Assembly (NCBI RefSeq): GCF_002777965.1
Contig: NZ_NGVR01000025.1
Location: forward strand, 1 to 64,000
Length of the DNA: 64,000 bases
Direction of reading: 5' to 3'
DNA from: Proteus columbae
Lineage (GTDB): Bacteria > Pseudomonadota > Gammaproteobacteria > Enterobacterales > Enterobacteriaceae
Under the pieces are notes generated by a model. The model did not search any database, was not told where the DNA came from, and worked only from the letters and a program-made list of their open reading frames with translations. The translations under genes were made by a program, and so were the position numbers. The first letter of the stretch is position 1; each line of letters begins with the position of its first letter. Below are positions 47,815-59,565 of the stretch, piece after piece.

Positions 47815-48537
47815 TCAATACTCCGTCTTTTTTAATTTCCTAAGTTGTTTTTGCGTCATTTGCATTTCAGCCCACCATGACTCAGGTGCTTCAATCTCAC
47901 CGTTGCCATTAATATATGGGCGAGGCAGTCCTTTTCGACGAGAAACTTCTGCCAATACTGGGTACCCGCCTTCAAAGAGAAGAATTTGTTGTTCTTCTTC
48001 CGTTAAGGTGCTTTCGGTTCGATTATACATACCCGCAGCCTGACGTTGGCGTTGTGCTTCATATAAAATTAGTGCACTGGCGACAGAAACATTTAGGGAT
48101 TGTACCATTCCCATCATCGGCACAATAATATCTTGATCTGCAAGCGCGATAGCATCTTGTGAGATACCCGTTTTTTCTTGCCCCATAATAATACAAGTTG
48201 GGCGAGTGTAATCAATCTCACGAAAATCCACTGCTTTATCTGAGAGATGAGTCGCAAGAACTTGCATACCTTGGGCGCGAAAGGCGCTAACCGCATCGGT
48301 AATAGTAGGATGAGTTTCTACATTGACCCAACTGTTACTTCCTGCGGCGGGAGAAACTAACATCCGCATTTTTTCTTCAGGCCAAATAGCATGAATTTTA
48401 GGGATCCCCACAGCATCAGCCGTTCTTATAACAGCAGCAACATTATGGGATTTATGCACTTCTTCAAGGCAAACAGTAAGATCAGGCTGCCGCATCGCCA
48501 TCATTTGGCAGATGCGGGCATATCGAATTGAATTCAT
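47815..48537 (-). CDS. trmH: TrmH, tRNA (Gm18) 2'-O-methyltransferase
   Basis: 240 residues of the SPOUT superfamily. The knotted SAM-binding motifs are visible: HNVAAVIRTADAVGI, CIIMGQEKTGI and IPMMGMVQSLNVSVASALILYEAQRQR. It methylates G18 of the tRNA D-loop. Two bases after spoT. Confidence 0.96.
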   Translation of the reverse strand: MNSIRYARICQMMAMRQPDLTVCLEEVHKSHNVAAVIRTADAVGIPKIHAIWPEEKMRMLVSPAAGSNSWVNVETHPTITDAVSAFRAQGMQVLATHLSDKAVDFREIDYTRPTCIIMGQEKTGISQDAIALADQDIIVPMMGMVQSLNVSVASALILYEAQRQRQAAGMYNRTESTLTEEEQQILLFEGGYPVLAEVSRRKGLPRPYINGNGEIEAPESWWAEMQMTQKQLRKLKKTEY

Positions 48538-48539
48538 GA

Positions 48540-50666
48540 CTAGTTTTTATTACGGCTAACGCGCAGAACGTCTGGCATGATGCGAAGTTTACGCATGATA
48601 TTGGCTAATTGAATTCTGTCTTTCGCAGTTAAGCGAATAAAAGCACAATACACGCGGCCATCTTTCTCTTCTGTATTCATACTTTGAATACTTGAGTTTG
48701 CATCATTAATAGCTGCGGTTAAGTTTGCTAAAGCGCCTTGGTGGTTAATCATATCAACTTTAATTTCAGTGATGAAATCGCTGTTGATCTCTTTATCCCA
48801 CTCGACAGGCATGAATTTTTCAGGCTCTTTTTGGTAACCACGAATATTACGACAAGATTCATGGTGAATAACCAAACCTTTACCCGGGCTAATATGTGCA
48901 ATGATAGGATCACCCGGAATAGGGCGACAACATTTAGCGAAGGAGATTAATACACCATCTGCGCCTTTAATTGGGAGTTTAGGTGTTTCATCATTAGATG
49001 TTTCTGTTTGTGCGTTCTCATCTTGATTTTGGCTATCAATCAATAAATTACGCGCAACAACAACACTCATAGTATTACCTAAACCAATTTCAGCCATTAA
49101 GTCGTCAATTGAATGAAGCTTCATACGCTTCAACTCGCGCTCAATATTTTCAGCTGGAATATCAGCAAGCTTGTGCTCACCTAATGCGTGATTGAGTAAA
49201 CGACGACCTAAATTAATAGAGTCTTCACGTTTTAGGTTTTTCAGAAGTTGTCGAATTTTAGAGCGAGCTCTTGAACTGACGACAAAGTTTAGCCAAGCTG
49301 CATTCGGTCTTGCACCCGGAGCAGTAATAATTTCAACGGTTTGTCCTGTGCGTAGTGATTGTGAAAGTGGGTAAGGTTGTCTATCAACCCTTGCACCTAC
49401 ACAGGCATGACCGATATCTGTGTGTACAGCATAAGCAAAATCGACAGGAGTAGCACTTGTTGGTAATTCAACAATGCGACCTTCTGGCGTGAAAACGTAG
49501 ATTTCATCAGGAAAGAGATCTGATTTTACGTTCTCAATAAATTCAAATGAGCTACCCGCGCTTTGTTGCAATTCAAGTAAACTTTGCATCCAGCGTTGGG
49601 CTCTAACTTGTGCAGTTGTGCCCGGTTGTTCACCTTGCTCTTTATAAGCCCAATGTGCAGCAACCCCCATTTCTGCCATTTGATCCATATCTTCAGTACG
49701 AATTTGTACTTCAACGGGCACTCCATGAGGGCCAATTAGTGAGGTATGAAGAGATTGATAGCCGTTGGCTTTTGGGATTGCAATATAGTCTTTAACTCGA
49801 CCGGGGCGTGGTTTATAAAGACTGTGCATTTGACCTAAAACGCGATAACAGGTATCGACTTCTTTCACGATAACGCGAAAGGCGTAAATATCCATGATCG
49901 AGTGAAAACGTTGCTCTTTTAACAACATTTTCCGATAGATAGAGTAAAGGTGTTTTTCGCGACCGTTAACTTTGCATTCGATATGCGCTTCTGTCAGGCG
50001 ACCTTCTATTTCAGAGAGGATTTTATTAATCATCTCTTTACGGTTGCCTCGAGCGGCTTTAACGACTTCTTTGATTACACGGTAGCGATTAGGGTGTAGC
50101 GCCTCGAAACCCAGCTCTTCAAGCTCTGTTTTGATATGGTGTATACCTAAACGGTGTGCAAGAGGACTGTAAATTTCGAGTGTTTCGCGAGCAATACGGC
50201 GACGTTTATCTGGGCGTAACGATCCCAGTGTGCGCATATTGTGAGTTCGGTCTGCCAGCTTGATTAAAATGACGCGGATATCTTTTACCATCGCCATAAT
50301 CATCTTACGGAAGTTTTCAGCCTGAGCCTCTTTTTTGTCTCTAAACTTCAATTTATCAAGTTTAGACACGCCTTCAACAAGATCGGCGACCGTACTACCA
50401 AAGAGGTTTTCGATATCTTGGAAGGTTGCAGGTGTATCTTCGATAACATCATGCAACAGCGCCGCCATCAGCGTTTGGTGGTCTAATCGCATATCTGCAA
50501 GAATACACGCAACCGCGACAGGGTGAGTAATATAAGGCTCACCACTTGAACGAGTTTGCCCCTCGTGGGCATTTCGGGCGACGATAAAGGCTTTTTTAAG
50601 TTGTTCAACTTGCTCCGATGGCAAGTATTTTTGAACGATTTGATTCAGGCTTTCAAACAGGTACAA
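48540..50666 (-). CDS. spoT: SpoT, bifunctional (p)ppGpp synthetase/hydrolase
   Basis: 708 residues. HD hydrolase domain (THPVAVACILADMRLDHQ, HDVIEDT), synthetase domain (REKHLYSIYRKM, AFRVIV...YRVLGQMH, TSLIGPHGVPVEVQIRT), TGS (EIYVFTPEGRIVELP), and C-terminal ACT (DMINHQGALANLTAAINDANSSI). It sets ppGpp in response to carbon, fatty-acid and iron starvation. Confidence 0.97.
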   Translation of the reverse strand: MYLFESLNQIVQKYLPSEQVEQLKKAFIVARNAHEGQTRSSGEPYITHPVAVACILADMRLDHQTLMAALLHDVIEDTPATFQDIENLFGSTVADLVEGVSKLDKLKFRDKKEAQAENFRKMIMAMVKDIRVILIKLADRTHNMRTLGSLRPDKRRRIARETLEIYSPLAHRLGIHHIKTELEELGFEALHPNRYRVIKEVVKAARGNRKEMINKILSEIEGRLTEAHIECKVNGREKHLYSIYRKMLLKEQRFHSIMDIYAFRVIVKEVDTCYRVLGQMHSLYKPRPGRVKDYIAIPKANGYQSLHTSLIGPHGVPVEVQIRTEDMDQMAEMGVAAHWAYKEQGEQPGTTAQVRAQRWMQSLLELQQSAGSSFEFIENVKSDLFPDEIYVFTPEGRIVELPTSATPVDFAYAVHTDIGHACVGARVDRQPYPLSQSLRTGQTVEIITAPGARPNAAWLNFVVSSRARSKIRQLLKNLKREDSINLGRRLLNHALGEHKLADIPAENIERELKRMKLHSIDDLMAEIGLGNTMSVVVARNLLIDSQNQDENAQTETSNDETPKLPIKGADGVLISFAKCCRPIPGDPIIAHISPGKGLVIHHESCRNIRGYQKEPEKFMPVEWDKEINSDFITEIKVDMINHQGALANLTAAINDANSSIQSMNTEEKDGRVYCAFIRLTAKDRIQLANIMRKLRIMPDVLRVSRNKN

Positions 50667-50695
50667 GGCAGACCTACCCCTATTTTATAAAACGA

Positions 50696-50971
50696 TTAAC
50701 GACGACCTTCCGCAATCGCTGAAACAGCTTGTAATTCTGCTGCTTCTTGCTCTTGCTGCTCTTGACGTTCACGAGCATCAAGAATTTTACCGTTAATCAG
50801 GCCTTCTTCGATTTCACGTAGCGCGACAACAGTCATTTTATCATTTTCTTCTGGAACTAAAGGATCTTTAGCGCCAACTTGTAACTGACGCGCACGACGT
50901 GCTGCGACCAGAACGAGGTCAAAACGGTTACCAATTTTCTCTACAGCGTCTTGAACGGTTACGCGTGCCAT
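50696..50971 (-). CDS. rpoZ: RpoZ, RNA polymerase omega subunit
   Basis: 91 residues: [30 protein letters not shown] is the omega signature. It promotes assembly of beta' into the core enzyme and with DksA-like ligand contributes to the ppGpp site. 29 bases upstream of spoT. Confidence 0.97.
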   Translation of the reverse strand: MARVTVQDAVEKIGNRFDLVLVAARRARQLQVGAKDPLVPEENDKMTVVALREIEEGLINGKILDARERQEQQEQEAAELQAVSAIAEGRR

Positions 50972-51025
50972 ATTTGTGTTACTCCACCATTAACGAAATG
51001 ACTGGGCATAATACTGAAAGTTAAC

Positions 51026-51954
<929 letters not shown>

Positions 51955-52572
51955 TTAATCTTGATTCTCGTAATTAAAGACAGGTAAGCCCAATTTATAA
52001 CGAATAGCGAGAAGTCGAGCTGTTAACCCAGCAATTAGGGTAATGATGATAATGACGTCTCTTGGTAACGGTGTATAAAACAGTAATCCCATATAAAGCC
52101 ACGCAGCACCAAAAGCGATACCGGCATAAATTTCTTTTTGGAAAACCAGAGGAATGGTATTACAAAGCATATCTCTTAATACACCACCAAAAGCACCCGT
52201 AATCACCGCGGCAATAGCAGCAATAATTGGGCCATAGTCCATATCGAGTGCGATTTGTGCGCCGATAATAGAGAAAACCATTAGACCAATGGCATCTAAA
52301 ATAAGAAAGAGTCGCTGTAAGTGTTTCATCATAGGTGCAACCCACATGGTGATAACAGCAGCACATGCAACAGTGACGATATATTCGGGGTGTTTTACCC
52401 AACCCAACGGGTAATGGCCGAGTAGAATGTCTCTGACAGAGCCACCACCAATGGCAGTTGCAGAGGCGATAATAATAACGCCAAAAACATCCATTTTACG
52501 ACGACCAGCAGCGAGTGCACCAGTCATGGCTTCTGCTGTAATACCAATAATATAGAGAACACTAAGTAACAT
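51955..52572 (-). CDS. yicG: YicG, TRIC-like channel family (UPF0126)
   Basis: 205 residues, seven membrane helices made from two repeats: [36 protein letters not shown] and [30 protein letters not shown]. The GGGxxRD pattern is typical of UPF0126/TRIC channels, which in bacteria may carry monovalent cations. Substrate in vivo is not settled. Confidence 0.9.
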   Translation of the reverse strand: MLLSVLYIIGITAEAMTGALAAGRRKMDVFGVIIIASATAIGGGSVRDILLGHYPLGWVKHPEYIVTVACAAVITMWVAPMMKHLQRLFLILDAIGLMVFSIIGAQIALDMDYGPIIAAIAAVITGAFGGVLRDMLCNTIPLVFQKEIYAGIAFGAAWLYMGLLFYTPLPRDVIIIITLIAGLTARLLAIRYKLGLPVFNYENQD

Positions 52573-52708
52573 GATTTTCTAATTTTCTGACTATTTAGTG
52601 AGGATAGAATAATTACCTTGCGAAAAAGTCTCGACTGAATTTTTTTAGTGCCAGGTAAAATTAATTAGTTTTTATAATGTGGAAATTTATTTCCCGATAA
52701 GGATAAAT

Positions 52709-53995
52709 ATGTCTTTTCAGGAACACCAGATTACGTTTGATAGCCGTCATCATCAGCTAACTAATATAAATGTTTGGACACCAGATAGCCAGTGGTTAGT
52801 CTATGATGTACGTCCCAATGGGGGATCTTTTACAGGTCTAACCATAGAAAAAATTCATGCGAAAACAAAACAGCAACAGAAAATTTACACAGCAACACAA
52901 GGGGCACATGTAGGAGTTGCGACAGTAAGCCCAACAGAGCCTGTGCGTTATGCGTTTATTCATGGACCAGAGAATCCAGATAATGAATGGCATTATGACT
53001 TTCATCATCGTCGTGGGGTGATTGTTGATGAGTCAGAAAACAATCGTGCATTTAATATTGATGCGTGTTCATTGACTTCACCTTATCAAGCTGGTGCATT
53101 ACGTGGTGGCACGCACGTTCATGTCTTTAGCCCTGACGGTACTCGTTTAAGCTTTACTTACAATGATCATATTATGCACGAACTTGGTGGCGAATATGAT
53201 CAACGTAATGTGGCTGTCGCTGTACCTCTCAAAGCGGTTAACGTTACTAAGAAACATCCTCGTGAATATGATGGTGAATACTTCTGCACCGTGATAAGCC
53301 AAACCGTGGCTCATCCACATAAAGGAAGCGACGAAATTAATAAAGCTTATGAAGAGTGTTGGGTTGGTACTCAAGGTTATACAAAGGCTGATGGTTCACA
53401 ACAACGTTGGGCTATTGCATTTATCGGCGATACCGTGAGTGAGAATGGCGATAAAGTTTCTGATATTTTCTTAGTGGATTTACCTGATGACAATCATGCT
53501 TTTAGTATTGAAGGTGATAAACCACTGGCAGGAACCGACATAGCAATGCCAGCAGTGGCTAAAGGGATCCATCAAGTTCGCCTAACAAATACAGCAAATA
53601 GAAAATATGCGGGTGTTTTAAATCAGCCTCGTCACTGGTTAAGAAGCTCGCCACAAGGCGATGCGATTGCTTTTTTAATGAAAGATGACAACGGTATTGT
53701 GCAGTTATATACCGTATCGCCAAGTACGAAAGAAATAAAGCAAGTCACCTCGCAGGATTGGGATATTCAATCAGCCTTTACGTGGAATAGTAACGGGCAA
53801 TACCTCACCTTTATTTGTGATAATAGCGTGATGCTATGTAATGTGAAAACGGGTGAGTTAACTCGATTAACAGAAAAAACAGCACAAGCACCAAGTAGCG
53901 ATGCTGTCGTATTCTCTCCAGATGACCAATATATTGCATTTATGCGTGATGTTGATGGTTATCGCCAGATATTTACGGTAGAGACTGGGCTGTAA
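52709..53995 (+). CDS. yidR: YidR, TolB/PD40-like beta-propeller protein
   Basis: About 428 residues from ATG 52709 after GATAAGGATAA; earlier start dismissed. Repeated propeller strands: WTPDSQWLVYD, SPDGTRLSFTYNDH and FSPDDQYIAFM. The TFIHGPENPDNEWHYDFHHRRG core and DEINKAYEECWVG match E. coli YidR (DUF3748). No signal peptide, so probably cytosolic. Function unknown. Confidence 0.9.
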   Translation: MSFQEHQITFDSRHHQLTNINVWTPDSQWLVYDVRPNGGSFTGLTIEKIHAKTKQQQKIYTATQGAHVGVATVSPTEPVRYAFIHGPENPDNEWHYDFHHRRGVIVDESENNRAFNIDACSLTSPYQAGALRGGTHVHVFSPDGTRLSFTYNDHIMHELGGEYDQRNVAVAVPLKAVNVTKKHPREYDGEYFCTVISQTVAHPHKGSDEINKAYEECWVGTQGYTKADGSQQRWAIAFIGDTVSENGDKVSDIFLVDLPDDNHAFSIEGDKPLAGTDIAMPAVAKGIHQVRLTNTANRKYAGVLNQPRHWLRSSPQGDAIAFLMKDDNGIVQLYTVSPSTKEIKQVTSQDWDIQSAFTWNSNGQYLTFICDNSVMLCNVKTGELTRLTEKTAQAPSSDAVVFSPDDQYIAFMRDVDGYRQIFTVETGL

Positions 53996-54010
53996 AATTT
54001 TATAATATAT

Positions 54011-54044
54011 TGAGAAGGATCTTAAATAATAAGATACCTTCTCA
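54011..54044 (+). terminator. Terminator of yidR
   Basis: TGAGAAGG (54011-54018) pairs with CCTTCTCA (54037-54044), and inner ATCTTA (54019-54024) with TAAGAT (54030-54035). ATTTAAT follows. Confidence 0.8.
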
Positions 54045-54211
54045 TTTAATAAAAAACTAATAATTTAAATGTGAATTAAAATATTTATTTGTTTTGATTT
54101 ATTTTATTGTTTTTTCTATTTTTATTCATTGTGATAAGTTAATAAACTTTAGTGAGGTAATAACTAGTAATATTTAGGAATGATTTATTATTAATGGAAT
54201 AATATATAAAA

Positions 54212-55099
54212 ATGGAATTGAATTTATGCTGGTGGAATATGGGATTATCTCCACCAATAGGATCAAATAAGAAAATAAATATAGAAGATATTGTATTAGC
54301 AAAACAATACCTTGGAAAAATGATAAAAAAAAGAACACTGGATATAGTTGCACTTTGTGAAACTTCAGGAAGAGAAAGTCTAGATTTTAAACAATTAGCT
54401 TGCGAATTAAATATGGAGTATATCGATTTATCAGGAAAAATAGGGCGTATATTTATTGATATATCTATAATGTACAATATAAATAAATTAGTATTTATCT
54501 CAAGTAAGTTTTTAACTAAACTTCAGCCTGATAATAGAACAATAAGAGTAGGCGTAAGCGTTCTATTTAAAGAAATTGAAAATCAAAAAATGATCACATT
54601 CTTTTTATCACACTGGCCATCAGTGCTCAGTGCTGATGATAAAATCAGACGTATAGCAGCCCAAGAACTGAGAAATAGTATTGATAAGCTATTTGAAAAC
54701 CAAGGAAAAGATACTCAAATTATTTGTATGGGAGATTATAATACAGAGCCTTATTCTGATGCGATGATTAATACATTATATGCAACGAGAGATTACCACA
54801 TAATAAAAAAGAAAAGAGAGTTATTATTTAATCCATTTTGGTATCTTTTGTCTGATAAGAAAACAAATAATTTAGGTACGTATTATTATAATTCAGCTTC
54901 AATGAGTCGATGGTATGTTTTTGATCAAATGATCTTCTCTTCTTCATTTTTATATGGAAAAGAAGATTGTTTTAAGTTAGATCTCGAGCAGATTGATTTT
55001 TATCGGATACTAAATGATGATAATCACTGTCTCGATGATATTTTCTTTAAAAAGTTTGATCATTATCCAATATTTTGTAGGATTTCACATGAACGATGA
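54212..55099 (+). CDS. EEP-superfamily endonuclease/exonuclease/phosphatase-like protein
   Basis: 295 residues. The exonuclease-endonuclease-phosphatase fold is signalled in order by NLCWWNMG (residues 4-11), E50 in LCETSG, SHW at 133-135, GDYN at 174-177 and the C-terminal DHYP at 283-286. These are the family's metal and phosphate ligands, so a metal-dependent phosphodiesterase or nuclease is expected. No signal peptide, so cytosolic. Very A+T-rich versus yidR and glyS on either side. It overlaps the next gene by 11 bases, so the two are translationally coupled. Nature of substrate is unknown. Confidence 0.8.
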   Translation: MELNLCWWNMGLSPPIGSNKKINIEDIVLAKQYLGKMIKKRTLDIVALCETSGRESLDFKQLACELNMEYIDLSGKIGRIFIDISIMYNINKLVFISSKFLTKLQPDNRTIRVGVSVLFKEIENQKMITFFLSHWPSVLSADDKIRRIAAQELRNSIDKLFENQGKDTQIICMGDYNTEPYSDAMINTLYATRDYHIIKKKRELLFNPFWYLLSDKKTNNLGTYYYNSASMSRWYVFDQMIFSSSFLYGKEDCFKLDLEQIDFYRILNDDNHCLDDIFFKKFDHYPIFCRISHER

Positions 55100-55529
55100 A
55101 AATAATTTTTTTGAAAAGATAAAGGCTTCATTGGATAGGGCATCATCTATCATTGATATAAAAAAACAAATAGAAAATAAAATAAGTATAGTTATCGAAA
55201 AACTAGAAATGATCACTAATAATAAAATTAAAATATTATTTAAAGATAATCATCATTATTGCCCTAAGTTTATTAATAGTGAAAGACTTATTTATATTGA
55301 TAACGTAAACGTAATTGGTGAGTCTGGATTTATATTATTTGGTTATAGTTTTAGTAAAATAAATGGCTTTCCTATTGAAATAGAAACGGAAATTGAATCT
55401 TTTCATGCAGAAGATATTGATAATTTATTACATATTATTGTGAATATCATTGATAGAGAATCGATAAGGATTATGGAGCTTGTTCATCATCCTCTAAAAG
55501 ATAACTCAAGTAACAATAATGATATTTGA
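55089..55529 (+). CDS. Unknown partner of the EEP protein
   Basis: 146 residues from ATG 55089, inside the tail of the preceding gene; frame from 55014 dismissed. The N-terminal third looks helical and possibly coiled-coil (FEKIKASLDRASSIIDIKKQ, IENKISIVIEKLEM). The centre is beta-like (IKILFKDNHHYCPKF, GESGFILFGYSF). No signal peptide, membrane helix or known motif. The coupling suggests an inhibitor, sensor or subunit of the EEP enzyme, but that is inference. Confidence 0.7.
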   Translation: MNDENNFFEKIKASLDRASSIIDIKKQIENKISIVIEKLEMITNNKIKILFKDNHHYCPKFINSERLIYIDNVNVIGESGFILFGYSFSKINGFPIEIETEIESFHAEDIDNLLHIIVNIIDRESIRIMELVHHPLKDNSSNNNDI

Positions 55530-55533
55530 TAAA

Positions 55534-55563
55534 AAACCGGCATTGTTATCACAATGCCGGTTT
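55534..55563. terminator. Bidirectional terminator between the EEP pair and glyS
   Basis: AAACCGGCATTGT (55534-55546) pairs with ACAATGCCGGTTT (55551-55563) around TATC. It lies between convergent genes. Confidence 0.9.
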
Positions 55564-55584
55564 ATGTTTTCTGGGGTTTACAAT

Positions 55585-57657
55585 TTATTGTAAAACAGAA
55601 ATATCCGCGACTTTTAAGAATAGTTCACGCAATTGACTTAACATGGTTAAGCGGTTGATACGAACAGCTTCGTCTTCATCCATTACCATGACTTTATCAA
55701 AGAAGTTATTGACCACATCACGTAATGATGCCAATTCAACTAATGCTTCTTGGTATTTGCGCTCTGCAAATAATGGTGCCAATTTATCTTGTAATACAGA
55801 AAGATTAGCCGCTAATTGAACTTCTTCTGGTGCTTTTAAGACAGAAGCTAAAACGGTGTCATTCAGTTTTACATCCGCTGATTTCGCTAAGATATTAGAA
55901 ACACGTTTATTAGCTTCTGCTAATGCAGAGGCTTCTTCTAATGTGCGGAAATAAGTTACTGCTTTAACGCGAGCATTGAAGTCAGCGGGTTGTGTTGGAC
56001 GACGAGCTAATACAGCTTGAATAGTATCAATGCTGTAGCCCAGTTCTTGATACCAAGAACGGAAACGACCTAACATAAATTCAACCACGTCACTGACCAC
56101 CTTTTTATTAGTCAGTTTGTCACCGTAAAGGCGAACCGCTTCTTGTGTCAGCTCTTCAATATCTAACGGTAAATCTTGCTCGACGATAATACGTAAAACA
56201 CCCAGTGATGCACGACGCAGAGCAAATGGGTCTTTATCCCCTTTAGGATGTTGACCAATACCGAAAATACCCGCAAGAGTATCCATCTTCTCTGCAATAG
56301 CGAGGGCGCTAGCAACAGGATTAGACGGTAATTCATCACCCGCGAAACGAGGCTGATATTGTTCTTTCAATGCAACAGCGACTTCTTCGGCTTCACCATC
56401 ATGACGAGCATAATGCATACCCATAACACCTTGGGTATCTGTGAATTCGAATACCATATTGGTCATCAAGTCACATTTTGACAGTAAACCCGCACGAGTT
56501 GCTTTATTAACATCAGCACCCATTTTACCCGCAATAAAGCCTGCTAATGCTTGAATACGGTCTGTTTTATCACGCAGTGTGCCTAAATCTTTCTGGAATA
56601 ATACGGTTTCAAGGCGTGGTAAGTTATCTTCTAAACGTTGTTTACGGTCTGTTTTAAAGAAGAACTCGGCATCAGCTAAGCGAGGACGTACTACTTTTTC
56701 GTTACCACTAATGATCTGCTGTGGATCAGAAGATTCAATGTTAGTGACGAAAATAAAATTAGGTAACAACTTACCTTGCTTGTCATAAACAGGGAAGTAT
56801 TTTTGGTCACCTTTCATGGTATAAACCAGTGCTTCAGCAGGAACTTCAAGGAATTTTTCCTCAAATTTAGCTGTTAATACAACCGGCCATTCAACCAATG
56901 AAGTGACTTCTTCGACTAAGCTATCGCTTAAATCTGCGATACCGCCAAGTTTTTCAGCGGCAAGACGAGCGTCATGAAGAATAATTGATTTACGAGTTTC
57001 GTAATCAGCAATTACTTTTCCGCGTTCATAAAGAATTTCAGGATACTGATCCGCATTATCAATAGTGAATTCAGCTTCACCCATAAAGCGGTGACCACGA
57101 ATAACGCGATCGCTTTGGATACCTAAAATTTCACCATCAATAACAGTATCACCTAATAATAAGGTGACAGTATGAACAGGGCGTACAAAATGAGTTTCTT
57201 TATCGCCCCAGCGCATTAATTTTGGAATTGGTAATTTTGATAATGCATTGCTTACCATGCCAATCAGTAATTGGTTAACAGCTTCACCTTTTACTTCTGC
57301 ACGATAAAATAACCATTCGCCTTTATCTGTTGATAAACGCTCTGCTTGGTCAACAGTAATGCCATTACCTCTAGCCCAACCTTCTGCAGCTTTGGTTGGT
57401 TTACCCTCAGCGTCAAATGCTTGAGCAATCGCAGGACCACGTTTTTCAATGGTTCTATCTGCTTGTGATTTTGCCATATTAGCCACTTTAATGGCTAAAC
57501 GGCGAGGAGCTGCAAACCAAGATACATCACCATGAGTGATATTTGCGTTATCCAGTTCAGCAGTAAAATTAGCAGCAAAAGATTCGGCTAAAGAACGAAG
57601 CGCTTTCGGCGGTAATTCTTCTGTGCCGATTTCCACGAGGAAAGTCTCAGTTGTCAT
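55585..57657 (-). CDS. glyS: GlyS, glycyl-tRNA synthetase beta subunit
   Basis: 690 residues, the usual size. N-terminal [22 protein letters not shown], then [27 protein letters not shown] and the C-terminal tRNA-binding ALPHA/DALR-like region ([25 protein letters not shown]). With GlyQ it forms the alpha2beta2 enzyme. Nine bases after glyQ. Confidence 0.97.
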   Translation of the reverse strand: MTTETFLVEIGTEELPPKALRSLAESFAANFTAELDNANITHGDVSWFAAPRRLAIKVANMAKSQADRTIEKRGPAIAQAFDAEGKPTKAAEGWARGNGITVDQAERLSTDKGEWLFYRAEVKGEAVNQLLIGMVSNALSKLPIPKLMRWGDKETHFVRPVHTVTLLLGDTVIDGEILGIQSDRVIRGHRFMGEAEFTIDNADQYPEILYERGKVIADYETRKSIILHDARLAAEKLGGIADLSDSLVEEVTSLVEWPVVLTAKFEEKFLEVPAEALVYTMKGDQKYFPVYDKQGKLLPNFIFVTNIESSDPQQIISGNEKVVRPRLADAEFFFKTDRKQRLEDNLPRLETVLFQKDLGTLRDKTDRIQALAGFIAGKMGADVNKATRAGLLSKCDLMTNMVFEFTDTQGVMGMHYARHDGEAEEVAVALKEQYQPRFAGDELPSNPVASALAIAEKMDTLAGIFGIGQHPKGDKDPFALRRASLGVLRIIVEQDLPLDIEELTQEAVRLYGDKLTNKKVVSDVVEFMLGRFRSWYQELGYSIDTIQAVLARRPTQPADFNARVKAVTYFRTLEEASALAEANKRVSNILAKSADVKLNDTVLASVLKAPEEVQLAANLSVLQDKLAPLFAERKYQEALVELASLRDVVNNFFDKVMVMDEDEAVRINRLTMLSQLRELFLKVADISVLQ

Positions 57658-57666
57658 GATAGCCTC

Positions 57667-58572
57667 TTACTTTTTACACATAGGGAAACCAAGCGCTTCA
57701 CGAGAAGCATAATATGCTTCAGCAACCGCTTTGGTTAAAGTACGGATACGTAAAATATAACGCTGACGCTCTGTTACAGAGATAGCTTTACGTGCATCCA
57801 ATAAGTTAAAGGTGTGTCCTGCTTTTAAAATACGTTCATAGGCAGGTAAAGGCAGAGGTTTTTCTAACTCTAACAACTCACGAGCTTCTTTTTCATATTG
57901 CTCAAAGCAAGAGAACAGGAAGTCTACGTCTGCGTATTCAAAGTTATAGGTTGATTGCTCAACTTCGTTTTGATGATAGATATCGCCATAAGTGGTTTTA
58001 CCTAATGGACCATCACACCAAACTAAGTCATAAACGCTATCAACACCTTGAATATACATGGCAAGACGTTCTAAACCGTAAGTGATTTCACCCGTAACAG
58101 GTTTGCACTCTAATCCACCTACTTGTTGGAAATAGGTAAACTGCGTCACTTCCATGCCGTTGAGCCAAACTTCCCAGCCTAAGCCCCAAGCACCTAAAGT
58201 TGGGTTTTCCCAGTTATCTTCCACAAAACGAATATCATGGATTGTTGGGTCTAAACCTAATTCTCTTAATGAGCCAAGATAAAGTTCCTGAATATTATCA
58301 GGTGATGGCTTAATGATAACTTGGAATTGGTAATAGTGCTGTAAGCGGTTAGGGTTTTCGCCGTAACGTCCATCTGTTGGACGACGAGAAGGTTGTACAT
58401 AAGCCGCAGCGATAGGCTCTGGACCTAATGCTCGTAAACAAGTCATTGGGTGTGATGTGCCTGCGCCCACTTCCATATCTAATGGTTGGACAATGGTACA
58501 GCCCTGACGAGCCCAGTAATCCTGTAGTGTCAGGATAAGACCTTGAAAGGTTTTGGTATCAAACTTTTGCAT
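57667..58572 (-). CDS. glyQ: GlyQ, glycyl-tRNA synthetase alpha subunit
   Basis: 301 residues from ATG 58572; the frame from 58647 includes an artificial N-terminus. Class II core: [61 protein letters not shown] and [11 protein letters not shown]. Catalytic subunit for glycine activation. First gene of the pair. Confidence 0.97.
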   Translation of the reverse strand: MQKFDTKTFQGLILTLQDYWARQGCTIVQPLDMEVGAGTSHPMTCLRALGPEPIAAAYVQPSRRPTDGRYGENPNRLQHYYQFQVIIKPSPDNIQELYLGSLRELGLDPTIHDIRFVEDNWENPTLGAWGLGWEVWLNGMEVTQFTYFQQVGGLECKPVTGEITYGLERLAMYIQGVDSVYDLVWCDGPLGKTTYGDIYHQNEVEQSTYNFEYADVDFLFSCFEQYEKEARELLELEKPLPLPAYERILKAGHTFNLLDARKAISVTERQRYILRIRTLTKAVAEAYYASREALGFPMCKK

Positions 58573-58810
58573 GTTATATCCGCATGGCGATACATAGAAT
58601 AAAAAGAAAGGTTTCAGTATACCTTCTAGACGAAAGATATACAGCAAGGAATGCGGGCAATTTTCCCTCGATCAAAAAAATAATCCCTTAATTGAGTTTA
58701 TGACTATGCTCAAAGAATTAGATTGAATTTTTTTTCGCCTATTTACATGTGTATTTATACAGTATATAAAATGGTGCTATTGAAAGTTATTGGTAACAAG
58801 GAATGAAAAA

Positions 58811-59395
58811 ATGAATAAGCAGCGTTGCGATTGGGTAACCAGTGATCCTGAATATTTGGCATATCATGATGACGAATGGGGCAAACCTGAACGAGATAAA
58901 TACAAGCTTTTTGAAATGATCTGCCTTGAAGGTCAACAAGCTGGGTTATCTTGGTATACCGTACTTAAGAAAAGAGAAGGTTTTCGTCGCTGTTTTTTTG
59001 ATTTTTCACCCGAAAAAATTGCCAAAATGACAGATAAAGATGTTGAAGCTTTATTGCAAGATCCTGCAATTATTCGCCATCAAGGAAAAATTAACGCCAT
59101 TATTAATAACGCACGTATTTTTATGACAATGGAAGAAAAAGGTGAAGATTTTAGTCAGTTTATTTGGCAATTCGTTGATAATAAACCCATTATTAATCAG
59201 TGGAACAATATATCCCAAGTACCAGCATCCACCGAAATCTCAGATAAAATGGCAAAAACGTTAAAGAAAAAAGGTTTTAAATTTGTTGGCACAACAACTT
59301 GCTACGCTTTTATGCAAGCCGTAGGTATGGTAAATGACCATATTCTCTCTTGTTTTTGTCGCCAAGAAGAGAGTAAGAACACCAATAAAAAGTAA
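58811..59395 (+). CDS. tag: Tag, 3-methyladenine DNA glycosylase I
   Basis: 194 residues from ATG 58811. Start MNKQRCDWVTSDPEYLAYHDDEWG contains C6 and H19, two of the zinc ligands; the others are in the C-terminal NDHILSCFC. GLSWYTVLKKREGFR is the glycosylase core. It excises 3-methyladenine from alkylated DNA. Divergent from glyQ. Confidence 0.96.
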   Translation: MNKQRCDWVTSDPEYLAYHDDEWGKPERDKYKLFEMICLEGQQAGLSWYTVLKKREGFRRCFFDFSPEKIAKMTDKDVEALLQDPAIIRHQGKINAIINNARIFMTMEEKGEDFSQFIWQFVDNKPIINQWNNISQVPASTEISDKMAKTLKKKGFKFVGTTTCYAFMQAVGMVNDHILSCFCRQEESKNTNKK

Positions 59396-59565
59396 AATAT
59401 GAGTTGAGTTATCTTTAATTTTTAATGTTATTAGTTTTATATTTCAATATGCAAAAGCATATTAATATTACTGCTCTATCATTTTGATTATAACTATTGA
59501 TGCAGGTTAAAGCTCGCGGTATGGTATTTCTTAACGAGAAAGCAACATAGAAGATACCTGCAAAG

